Source: Bacteroides sp. (lineage in GTDB: Bacteria; Bacteroidota; Bacteroidia; Bacteroidales; Bacteroidaceae). Taken from it: a DNA stretch of 42,573 bases. The DNA lies in contig DXWV01000075.1 of NCBI GenBank assembly GCA_019416685.1, positions 1 through 42,573 of the forward strand, in the 5' to 3' direction. The translations under genes and the position numbers were made by a program. Below are positions 31,925-38,751 of the stretch, in pieces. Every line of letters starts with the position of its first letter. The stretch's first letter is position 1. The notes beneath the pieces are model-generated. The model made no database searches and had not been told where the DNA came from. It saw nothing but the letters and a program-made list of their open reading frames with translations.

Positions 31925-33358
31925 ATGATAGAGTTGACTCAGGAAGAACTGAAACAGCGATTTAGCGATAAGATATTCGGTCGGATTTCAGAAACAGCCG
32001 ATGCACTCGGATTAGAGTGTTATGTAGTGGGCGGATATGTCCGTGACATTTTTCTGGAACGCCCCTCTAAAGATATAGATGTAGTAGTAGTGGGAAGCGG
32101 CATTGAGATGGCGCAAGCATTGGGTAAACGCTTGGGCAAAGGAGCTCATGTTGCACTTTTCAAGAATTTTGGTACTGCACAGGTGAAGTATCACGGCATT
32201 GAAGTGGAGTTTGTAGGTGCCCGCAAAGAATCTTACCAGCGTGATTCACGAAAACCCATTGTGGAAGATGGTACATTGGAAGATGATCAGAATCGTCGTG
32301 ATTTTACGATCAATGCACTTGCCGTTTGTTTGAATGAAGCACGGTTTGGTGAGTTGGTCGATCCGTTTGGAGGAATTGATGATCTGAAAGAAAAGATTAT
32401 ACGTACTCCGCTTGATCCGGATATAACATTTAGTGATGATCCTTTGCGGATGATGCGTTGTATTCGTTTTGCTACCCAACTCGGCTTCTACATTGATGAT
32501 ACTACTTTTGAGTCACTGTGTCGCAATTGCGGGCGGATTGAAATTATTTCGCGTGAACGAATTGCAGACGAACTGAACAAGATCATTCTTTCTCCTGTAC
32601 CTTCCAAAGGTTTTATCGACCTGGAACGGAGCGGATTGTTGCCGCTTATTTTCCCTGAACTGGCAGCGTTGCAAGGGGTAGAAACACGGAATGGGCGTGC
32701 ACACAAGGATAATTTTTATCATACGCTGGAAGTGCTCGACAATATCAGTAAGAAAACGGATAACCTCTGGCTTCGCTGGGCAGCTTTGCTACATGATATT
32801 GCCAAACCTGTAACCAAACGGTGGGAACCAAAAATCGGATGGACTTTCCATAACCATAATTTCATTGGCGAAAAGATGATTCCAACCATCTTCCGGAATA
32901 TGAAATTGCCCATGAACGAGAAGATGAAATATGTGCAGAAAATGGTAAGCCTGCATATGCGTCCTATTGTGATTGCCGATGACGTTGTGACGGACTCGGC
33001 CGTGCGTCGCTTGCTTTTTGAGGCGGGAGATGACATTGATGATTTGATGACTTTGTGTGAAGCTGATATCACTTCTAAAAATATGGAGCGTAAACAACGT
33101 TTCCTGAATAATTTTAGTTTAGTACGTCAGAAGCTTAAAGATCTGGAGGAAAAAGACCGTATTCGTAATTTTCAGCCTCCGGTAAGCGGTGAAGAGATTA
33201 TGGAAATATTCGGACTTACTCCCTGTAAGGAGATTGGTTTGTTGAAAAGTGTTATAAAAGATGCGATTTTAGATGGCGTTATCCCTAACGATTATGAGGC
33301 TGCCCGTGAGCTGATGCTCAAGAAAGCAGAAAAAATGGGACTTAAACCAATAAAGTGA
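31925..33358 (+). CDS. cca: CCA-adding-type tRNA nucleotidyltransferase with HD domain
   Basis: 477 residues. Class II nucleotidyltransferase head: GGYVRD (36-41) and metal-binding Asp50/Asp52 in SKDIDVVVV. EDDQNRRDFTINAL (119-132) is the RRDFTIN neck motif, and DPLRMMRCIRFATQLGF (172-188) follows. The C-terminal part has an HD phosphohydrolase motif, LLHDIAKPVTKR with His290/Asp291. The enzyme repairs or adds the 3' CCA of tRNA. The HD domain is common in the bacterial version, and poly(A) polymerase is the alternative for this fold. It is a single gene with its own -7 box, convergent with the M24 peptidase gene. Confidence 0.92.
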   Translation: MIELTQEELKQRFSDKIFGRISETADALGLECYVVGGYVRDIFLERPSKDIDVVVVGSGIEMAQALGKRLGKGAHVALFKNFGTAQVKYHGIEVEFVGARKESYQRDSRKPIVEDGTLEDDQNRRDFTINALAVCLNEARFGELVDPFGGIDDLKEKIIRTPLDPDITFSDDPLRMMRCIRFATQLGFYIDDTTFESLCRNCGRIEIISRERIADELNKIILSPVPSKGFIDLERSGLLPLIFPELAALQGVETRNGRAHKDNFYHTLEVLDNISKKTDNLWLRWAALLHDIAKPVTKRWEPKIGWTFHNHNFIGEKMIPTIFRNMKLPMNEKMKYVQKMVSLHMRPIVIADDVVTDSAVRRLLFEAGDDIDDLMTLCEADITSKNMERKQRFLNNFSLVRQKLKDLEEKDRIRNFQPPVSGEEIMEIFGLTPCKEIGLLKSVIKDAILDGVIPNDYEAARELMLKKAEKMGLKPIK

Positions 33359-33414
33359 AATAGGGATTTTGAGAAAATGCCTATACTTACTTTCTGATTA
33401 AAACGATTAAGGAA

Positions 33415-33491
33415 TGAGTGAGTAGTGATTAGTACCGTGCGGCATGATGCGCAGCCTACTAATCACTAATCACTACTCACTAATCACTATT
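33415..33491. repeat. Palindromic repeat, family C, between convergent genes
   Basis: Perfect 16-base arms GTGAGTAGTGATTAGT (33418-33433) and its complement (33465-33480). Extra copies of the word ACTAATC/AATCACT run on both inner and outer sides, and the loop has a small TGCG/CGCA stem. It ends against the stop codon of the M24 gene (33492). Confidence 0.75.
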
Positions 33492-34652
33492 TCAGAGTTC
33501 GATAACCTCCTCATTACAGATTGTCAGTTTTTCAACTCCTTCACTGGTGACAGCCCATGAGTTTTCAATACCAACAGGACCGACACCTGGTAGAACGATT
33601 TTGGGTTCCAATGCAAATACCATTCCCGGTTCCAGCTCTTGCTTCATACGTGGTGCAATTACAGGCATTTCGTTAATTTCCAATCCAATGCCATGACCAA
33701 TGAAACGTGCCTGTTGGCTGATGCCCATGAAGTTTTCTGCAAATCCGGCTTTGGTAACCATATCAATGGCAGTGTTATACAAATCTTCACATACAGCTCC
33801 GGGTTTAGCTATTGAAGCAATTTCGTTTTGTATATCCAGACAAACCTGATGCGCGGCATAGGCTTTTTCACTCAGTTTACCGATAGAGAACACGCGGCTC
33901 ATATCGCCCATATATCCATTGAAGTTACCACCTAAATCCACCATTACGCTTTGGCCTTCTTTTAGCGGAGAACCATTTACTCCTCCCGGCAGTGCCGGAT
34001 CGAGTCCTTCGCCTCCCAAAGCAAAGTCGTAGGGAGAAGGAACAGCAGCGTTATCACCCGCCAGTACGCTTCCCATAAAGATCTCCATACTTTGACCAAA
34101 TACACGGAAAATGCCCAGTGATCCTTCCAGACGCATCAGACGTTCTATTTCAATGGAGAATTCGCGATCTGTCATTCCCGGACGATAAACAGAAGGAATC
34201 TGGTTGTATGCTTTGGCATGTGCAATGCCTGAGCGACGGAACAATTCAATTTCGATAGCTGTCTTTATACTCCGTGCCTGACGGATAAGCGGGGTACCAT
34301 TAACAATCTCTATATCCGGGAATATAGCTGCCAGGCGTACATATTCCATGTAAGGTAGTTCGTCACCTTCAAGCATTAGCTTGGTAGGCATTGGCAAATT
34401 CTCTTCTTTCAGAATATCTACGATTTGTTCCGGTTTACGGATAGAGAAGATATGTTCTCCCGATATATTGTTGGGACGTTTTACAAATAAGCGGGCGGGA
34501 GCGTTAAGGGGTAAGTATAAGTATCCGCTGACAACGCGGCCATACGTATAGAGCAAGTTTACATTACAAGTGATTAGTGCGGCATCAATGCCTTGTTGAG
34601 CCATCAGCCAGCGTATTTTATCGCGGCGCAGTTTTAATTCCGGTTGTAACAT
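33492..34652 (-). CDS. M24-family Xaa-Pro aminopeptidase-like protein
   Basis: 386 residues. An N-terminal creatinase-like domain (about 1-130) and a C-terminal pita-bread domain (about 135-386). All five metal ligands are visible: Asp239 (VMVDLGG), Asp250 (YMGDMSR), His320 (FIGHGIGLE), Glu349 (ALEPK) and Glu363 (GIENS). The family removes an N-terminal residue preceding proline using two metal ions in the cytosol. It has its own -7 box with a TTTC 19 bases further upstream. It lies downstream of gdhA but is separated from it by a strong terminator. Confidence 0.93.
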   Translation of the reverse strand: MLQPELKLRRDKIRWLMAQQGIDAALITCNVNLLYTYGRVVSGYLYLPLNAPARLFVKRPNNISGEHIFSIRKPEQIVDILKEENLPMPTKLMLEGDELPYMEYVRLAAIFPDIEIVNGTPLIRQARSIKTAIEIELFRRSGIAHAKAYNQIPSVYRPGMTDREFSIEIERLMRLEGSLGIFRVFGQSMEIFMGSVLAGDNAAVPSPYDFALGGEGLDPALPGGVNGSPLKEGQSVMVDLGGNFNGYMGDMSRVFSIGKLSEKAYAAHQVCLDIQNEIASIAKPGAVCEDLYNTAIDMVTKAGFAENFMGISQQARFIGHGIGLEINEMPVIAPRMKQELEPGMVFALEPKIVLPGVGPVGIENSWAVTSEGVEKLTICNEEVIEL

Positions 34653-34680
34653 CTCATTATTATGTTTTGATTTTGAGATG

Positions 34681-34711
34681 CAAAGTTAGGCTATTTTGGT
34701 TGAAAATGAAA
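34681..34711 (-). promoter_or_regulatory. Promoter of the M24 peptidase gene
   Basis: The minus strand reads TTTC (34708-34711), 19 bases, then TAACTTTG (34681-34688), close to the Bacteroides TTTG-N19-TAnnTTTG pattern. The ATG is 28 bases downstream. Confidence 0.6.
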
Positions 34712-34720
34712 CCTTCTGGT

Positions 34721-34766
34721 AAAAAAGTGCGCTACCTACGTCCTGTCACAGGAGGAAAGTAGCGCA
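34721..34766 (-). terminator. Strong terminator of gdhA
   Basis: Stem TGCGCTAC/GTAGCGCA (34728-34735 and 34759-34766), continued by GTCCTG/CAGGA pairing round a short loop, then CTTTTTTACC on the minus strand. A well-formed intrinsic terminator about 135 bases past the gdhA stop, after the family A repeat. Confidence 0.8.
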
Positions 34767-34800
34767 AACCACAAATACAAATACAACTAAACAAAGTTTT

Positions 34801-34900
34801 TCTATTTACGATTGGACAATTTACAATTTACGATTGAAGTTACTTATAAATAAATAGATGTAATCCTAATCGTAAATAGTAAATCGTCCAATCGTAAATC
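34801..34900. repeat. Palindromic repeat, family A, copy 2
   Basis: Arms 34804-34824 and 34879-34899 pair over 21 bases with one mismatch (word ATTTACGATTGGACAATTTA). The loop is bordered by CGATTGAAGTTAC and GTAATCCTAATCG, as in copy 3. It touches the gdhA stop codon (34901). Confidence 0.75.
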
Positions 34901-36238
34901 TTAGATTATTCCTTGTCCAAGCATTGCATGAGCCACTTTCATGAAACCTGCAATGTTGGCACCTTTCATATAATTGATATAGCCATCATTTTCAGTACCA
35001 TATTTTACGCACTGGGCGTGAATATCGTTCATAATCTGATGCAGGTTCTTATCTACTTCTTCTGAAGTCCAGGAGATATGCATCGCATTTTGAGTCATTT
35101 CAAGGCCCGAAGTTGCTACGCCGCCTGCATTGACTGCTTTACCCGGGCCATACATGATACGTGCAGCAAGGAATGTATCAATAGCTTCCGGACGGCATCC
35201 CATATTAGACACTTCACCTACACACATCACTCCGTTGGCAACCAACTGTTTGGCATCTTCTTCGTTCACTTCATTCTGAGTGGCGCAAGGCATAGCGATA
35301 TCTACTTTCTGTTCCCAAGGCTTTTTACCCGGGTAGAAAGTTGCATTCGGATATTCTTCGGCATAAGGAGCTACAATGTCATTACCGCTGGCACGCAGTT
35401 CGAGCATATAGTCTATTTTCTCACCTGAAATACCGTCCGGATCATAGATGTAGCCGTCAGGGCCGGAAATGGTAACCACTTTAGCTCCCAGTTCTGTAGC
35501 TTTAATAGCAGCACCCCATGCCACATTGCCGAAACCGGAGATGGCCACTGTTTTACCTTCAAAACTGGTTCCTTTATCTTTCAGCATTTGCTGAACGAAG
35601 TAGCAGGCGCCAAAACCGGTAGCTTCGGGACGGATACGGGATCCTCCGAACTCCATACCTTTACCGGTGAAAGTACCGGTATGTTCGCGCGTCAGCTTTT
35701 TATACATACCAAACATATAACCTACTTCACGGCCTCCTACACCTATATCACCGGCAGGTACATCCATATCCGGACCTATATGGCGCCACAATTCGAGCAT
35801 GAAAGCCTGACAGAAACGCATGATTTCAGCATCGCTCTTTCCACGGGGAGAGAAGTCGGAACCACCTTTACCACCACCCATCGGCAGGGTAGTCAATGCA
35901 TTTTTGAATGTTTGTTCGAAGCCTAAGAACTTCAGAATGGAAAGGGTTACGGATGCATGGAAACGGATACCGCCTTTATACGGACCGATAGCATTATTGA
36001 ACTGTACACGATAGCCTAAATTGGTTTGTACTTCACCTTTATCATCTACCCATGTTACACGAAATGTAAAGATACGATCCGGTTCGACAAGTCTTTCTAT
36101 TATTTTGGCTTTTTCGAACTCCGGATGCAGATTGTATATATCTTCAATAGAGAGAAGTACTTCTTTGACTGCTTGGAGGTACTCAGATTCACCGGGATGT
36201 TTCGCCTCAAGAGAGGACATAATTTTCTGAATGTTCAT
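34901..36238 (-). CDS. gdhA: Glutamate dehydrogenase, hexameric type I
   Basis: 445 residues, the usual size of bacterial hexameric GDH. PMGGGKGGSDF (119-129) contains a substrate-binding Lys and catalytic-region glycines. KGGIRFH (88-94) and PAGDIGVGGRE (161-171, catalytic Asp164) are also present. The Rossmann loop GFGNVAWGAA (about 235-244) binds the cofactor. It catalyses 2-oxoglutarate plus ammonia to glutamate, the main ammonia-assimilation route in Bacteroides. NADP use is likely, and dual cofactor use is possible. It has a TATATTTG -7 box and, just after it, a TGTCA...TGACA palindrome, with family A palindromes on both sides of the gene. Confidence 0.95.
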   Translation of the reverse strand: MNIQKIMSSLEAKHPGESEYLQAVKEVLLSIEDIYNLHPEFEKAKIIERLVEPDRIFTFRVTWVDDKGEVQTNLGYRVQFNNAIGPYKGGIRFHASVTLSILKFLGFEQTFKNALTTLPMGGGKGGSDFSPRGKSDAEIMRFCQAFMLELWRHIGPDMDVPAGDIGVGGREVGYMFGMYKKLTREHTGTFTGKGMEFGGSRIRPEATGFGACYFVQQMLKDKGTSFEGKTVAISGFGNVAWGAAIKATELGAKVVTISGPDGYIYDPDGISGEKIDYMLELRASGNDIVAPYAEEYPNATFYPGKKPWEQKVDIAMPCATQNEVNEEDAKQLVANGVMCVGEVSNMGCRPEAIDTFLAARIMYGPGKAVNAGGVATSGLEMTQNAMHISWTSEEVDKNLHQIMNDIHAQCVKYGTENDGYINYMKGANIAGFMKVAHAMLGQGII

Positions 36239-36272
36239 AATACTATGTTTTAAAAGGTTTATTCTGATAAAA

Positions 36273-36298
36273 TGTCAACTACTGACACTGCAAATATA
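36273..36298 (-). promoter_or_regulatory. gdhA -7 box and adjoining palindrome
   Basis: The minus strand reads TATATTTG (36291-36298), 52 bases before the ATG. Immediately downstream TGTCAACTACTGACA (36273-36287) has 5-base arms around the presumed transcription start, a possible operator. Confidence 0.5.
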
Positions 36299-36377
36299 GG
36301 AAAACTTTTCTATAAACCTCTTTTTTATGGTGATATTTTGATTAAATAATGATAAAATGACAAAAGTAGGAAAGGAG

Positions 36378-36492
36378 ATTTACGATTAGACGATCCGGAA
36401 ATTTACAATTAGACGATTTACGATTTACGATTGAAATTACTTGCAAATAAATGTAATCCCAATCGTAAATGGTAAATCGTCTAATCGTAAAT
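36378..36492. repeat. Palindromic repeat, family A, copy 3
   Basis: Built of ATTTACGATTAGACGAT words. The right arm (about 36460-36492) is complementary to a left arm that carries an extra partial word (36378-36399). The loop is bordered by CGATTGAAATTAC and GTAATCCCAATCG. It ends 3 bases from the stop of the prolyl oligopeptidase gene. Confidence 0.75.
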
Positions 36493-36495
36493 TAT

Positions 36496-38610
36496 TTAAA
36501 GTGTTGTTGGATTCATTCCTAAATTATACATAATAAATCCGTATATATCGGCTTGCTCTTCCAGTACTTTTGTCATTGGTTTCCCCGCTCCGTGTCCGGC
36601 TTTGCTATCGATGCGGATTAGGGTTGGATTAGTACCGTCATTGCACTCCTGCAATGTAGCGGCAAATTTGAATGAATGGGCCGGAACTACGCGATCGTCA
36701 TGATCGGCAGTGGTAACCATAGTTGCCGGATACTTCGTACCAGGTTTCAGATTATGCAGTGGAGAGTATCCTTTAAGGTATTCGAACATCTCTTTGCTGT
36801 CTTCACTCGTTCCATAATCACTGGCCCAGTTCCAGCCGATAGTAAACTTATGATACCGGAGCATATCCATAACTCCCACCTGAGGAATGGCTACTTTGAA
36901 CAGTTCAGGGCGTTGCGTCATACAGGCACCCACCAGCAAACCACCGTTTGAACCACCTACAATGGCTATTTTGTTCGGATTGGTATACTCATTGTTGATA
37001 AGGAATTCTGCGGCAGAAATAAAATCATTGAACACATTTTGCTTTTGCATCTTAGTACCGGCAACGTGCCACTCTTCACCATATTCATTACCACCCCGCA
37101 GGTTTACCTGTGCATAAATACCTCCGTTTTCAAGGAATGGAATGCGGTTGATGCTGAATCCCGGGTTGAGGCTGATGCCAAACCCTCCGTATCCATAAAG
37201 GAATACCGGGTTTTGCCCATCTGTCTTCAAGTCTTTTTTATATGTAAGGAACATCGGAATCATAACACCGTCTTTACTGGGGAAGAAGATCTGTTCGGTT
37301 GTGAACTCGTCCGGGTTGAACTTTACTTTCGGAGCACGATACAGTTCATAAGTATTTGTATCCATATCATATTTATAGGTGGCTCCCGGAGTAGTAAATG
37401 AAGTAAAACCAAAAAAGCATTCTTTATCATCTTTGGTGCCACTGAAACTTATGGAACCTAATGAGGGGAGTTTGATCTCATGTAATCTTTTCCCATTAAG
37501 ATCATGGACATAAGCGTGGTTGGATGCGTCTTTGTCGTAAGTCAGAAAGAGTTTACCACCAATTACTTCTGCATCGGAAAGAACGTTGCTGCATTCGGGT
37601 ACAAGTTCTGTCCAGTTTTCCAATATTGGATGGTTGATATCAGCCACCATAATCCGGTTTTTCGGAGCACCATAATTGGTAAATATATACATTTTGTCAC
37701 CGATAACCTCTATCGGAGAATATTGGTAATCAAAGTCGGTAGTCAACTGTATAAGTGGTGCATTTGATTTTTCTAAATCCTTTATAAATAAGTTGTTTCC
37801 TCTTCCGGCTCCCGATTCGTATATAAAGAGAATACGTTCGTCTTTGCTCGTGCCGGCCGAATAGAAACGTTTCGGATATGCGGGATTCTCGTATATTAGC
37901 TTATCCTCAGCTTGTGGAGTGCCGATTTTATGGTAATATATCTTATGGTTTTCATTGACATTAGAGAATTCTTTACCTTTTGTCGGAGCATCGTATGCGC
38001 TATAATAAAATCCATTCTTTTGCCAGGCTGCTCCTGTGAACTTGGCCCAGTTAATATGATCTTCGAGCAATTTGCCTGTGGCGGTATCCATTACATAGAT
38101 CTCGGACCAGTCCGAACCACTACGCGAAATGGTATAAGCTGTATATTTACCATCGTTGGAAAAAGAGAGGCTGGTGAGTGCTACCGTACCATCATCTGAT
38201 AATTGGTTCGGATCCAGAAAAACACGGGCTTCTCCGTCCAATGAGTCTTGTACATATAATACACTCTGGTTTTGCAATCCGTCATTTTTATAAAAATAGT
38301 ATTTTCCATGTTTCTTGAATGGAGTACCTATTTTCTCATAATTAGCCAGATCGGTTAAGCGTTTCAGCAGTTGCTCACGGAAAGGTATTTGAGCAAGATA
38401 TGCGTTTGTCACTTTGTTTTCTGCTTCTACCCAGGCGGCGGTAGCAGCGCTGGTATCATTCTCCAGCCAGCGATAAGGGTCGGGTACTTCTGTACCGAAG
38501 TACACATCTATTGTGTCTACTTTTGTCGTTTCCGGGTAGACCAATTTTTTCTGTTGGGATGTACATGACATGACCATAATTCCACTCAATAATAAGACTG
38601 TTTTTTTCAT
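36496..38610 (-). CDS. Prolyl oligopeptidase (S9A), predicted lipoprotein
   Basis: 704 residues from MKKTVLLLSGIMVMSC, a signal peptide II with Cys16. The N-terminal beta-propeller starts with DPYRWLEND and runs to about residue 420. The alpha/beta-hydrolase domain follows, with the nucleophile Ser554 in GGSNGGLL, an Asp in HDDRVVP (about 638-639) and His673 in KAGHGAGKP. NLRGGNEYGEEWH is a further S9A mark. The enzyme cleaves short proline-containing peptides, here probably in the periplasm. The longer frame to 38643 is not used, because a -7 box at 38641-38648 leaves too little leader. It is divergent from the receiver/PPDK-N gene. Confidence 0.94.
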   Translation of the reverse strand: MKKTVLLLSGIMVMSCTSQQKKLVYPETTKVDTIDVYFGTEVPDPYRWLENDTSAATAAWVEAENKVTNAYLAQIPFREQLLKRLTDLANYEKIGTPFKKHGKYYFYKNDGLQNQSVLYVQDSLDGEARVFLDPNQLSDDGTVALTSLSFSNDGKYTAYTISRSGSDWSEIYVMDTATGKLLEDHINWAKFTGAAWQKNGFYYSAYDAPTKGKEFSNVNENHKIYYHKIGTPQAEDKLIYENPAYPKRFYSAGTSKDERILFIYESGAGRGNNLFIKDLEKSNAPLIQLTTDFDYQYSPIEVIGDKMYIFTNYGAPKNRIMVADINHPILENWTELVPECSNVLSDAEVIGGKLFLTYDKDASNHAYVHDLNGKRLHEIKLPSLGSISFSGTKDDKECFFGFTSFTTPGATYKYDMDTNTYELYRAPKVKFNPDEFTTEQIFFPSKDGVMIPMFLTYKKDLKTDGQNPVFLYGYGGFGISLNPGFSINRIPFLENGGIYAQVNLRGGNEYGEEWHVAGTKMQKQNVFNDFISAAEFLINNEYTNPNKIAIVGGSNGGLLVGACMTQRPELFKVAIPQVGVMDMLRYHKFTIGWNWASDYGTSEDSKEMFEYLKGYSPLHNLKPGTKYPATMVTTADHDDRVVPAHSFKFAATLQECNDGTNPTLIRIDSKAGHGAGKPMTKVLEEQADIYGFIMYNLGMNPTTL

Positions 38611-38640
38611 TATAAATAGTTGTTTGTAGTGAGAAAAGTA

Positions 38641-38648
38641 CAAATATA
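38641..38648 (-). promoter_or_regulatory. -7 box for the prolyl oligopeptidase gene
   Basis: The minus strand reads TATATTTG, 30 bases before the ATG at 38610. No clear -33. Confidence 0.5.
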
Positions 38649-38751
38649 TACAGAAGCGGTGAAATAACCACCTTTAATTCTATAAAATTCATTTGCATTT
38701 CCCGATAAAAAAGGCGAATTTTGTCTTTCAATTTTTAACTACAGGAAATCC

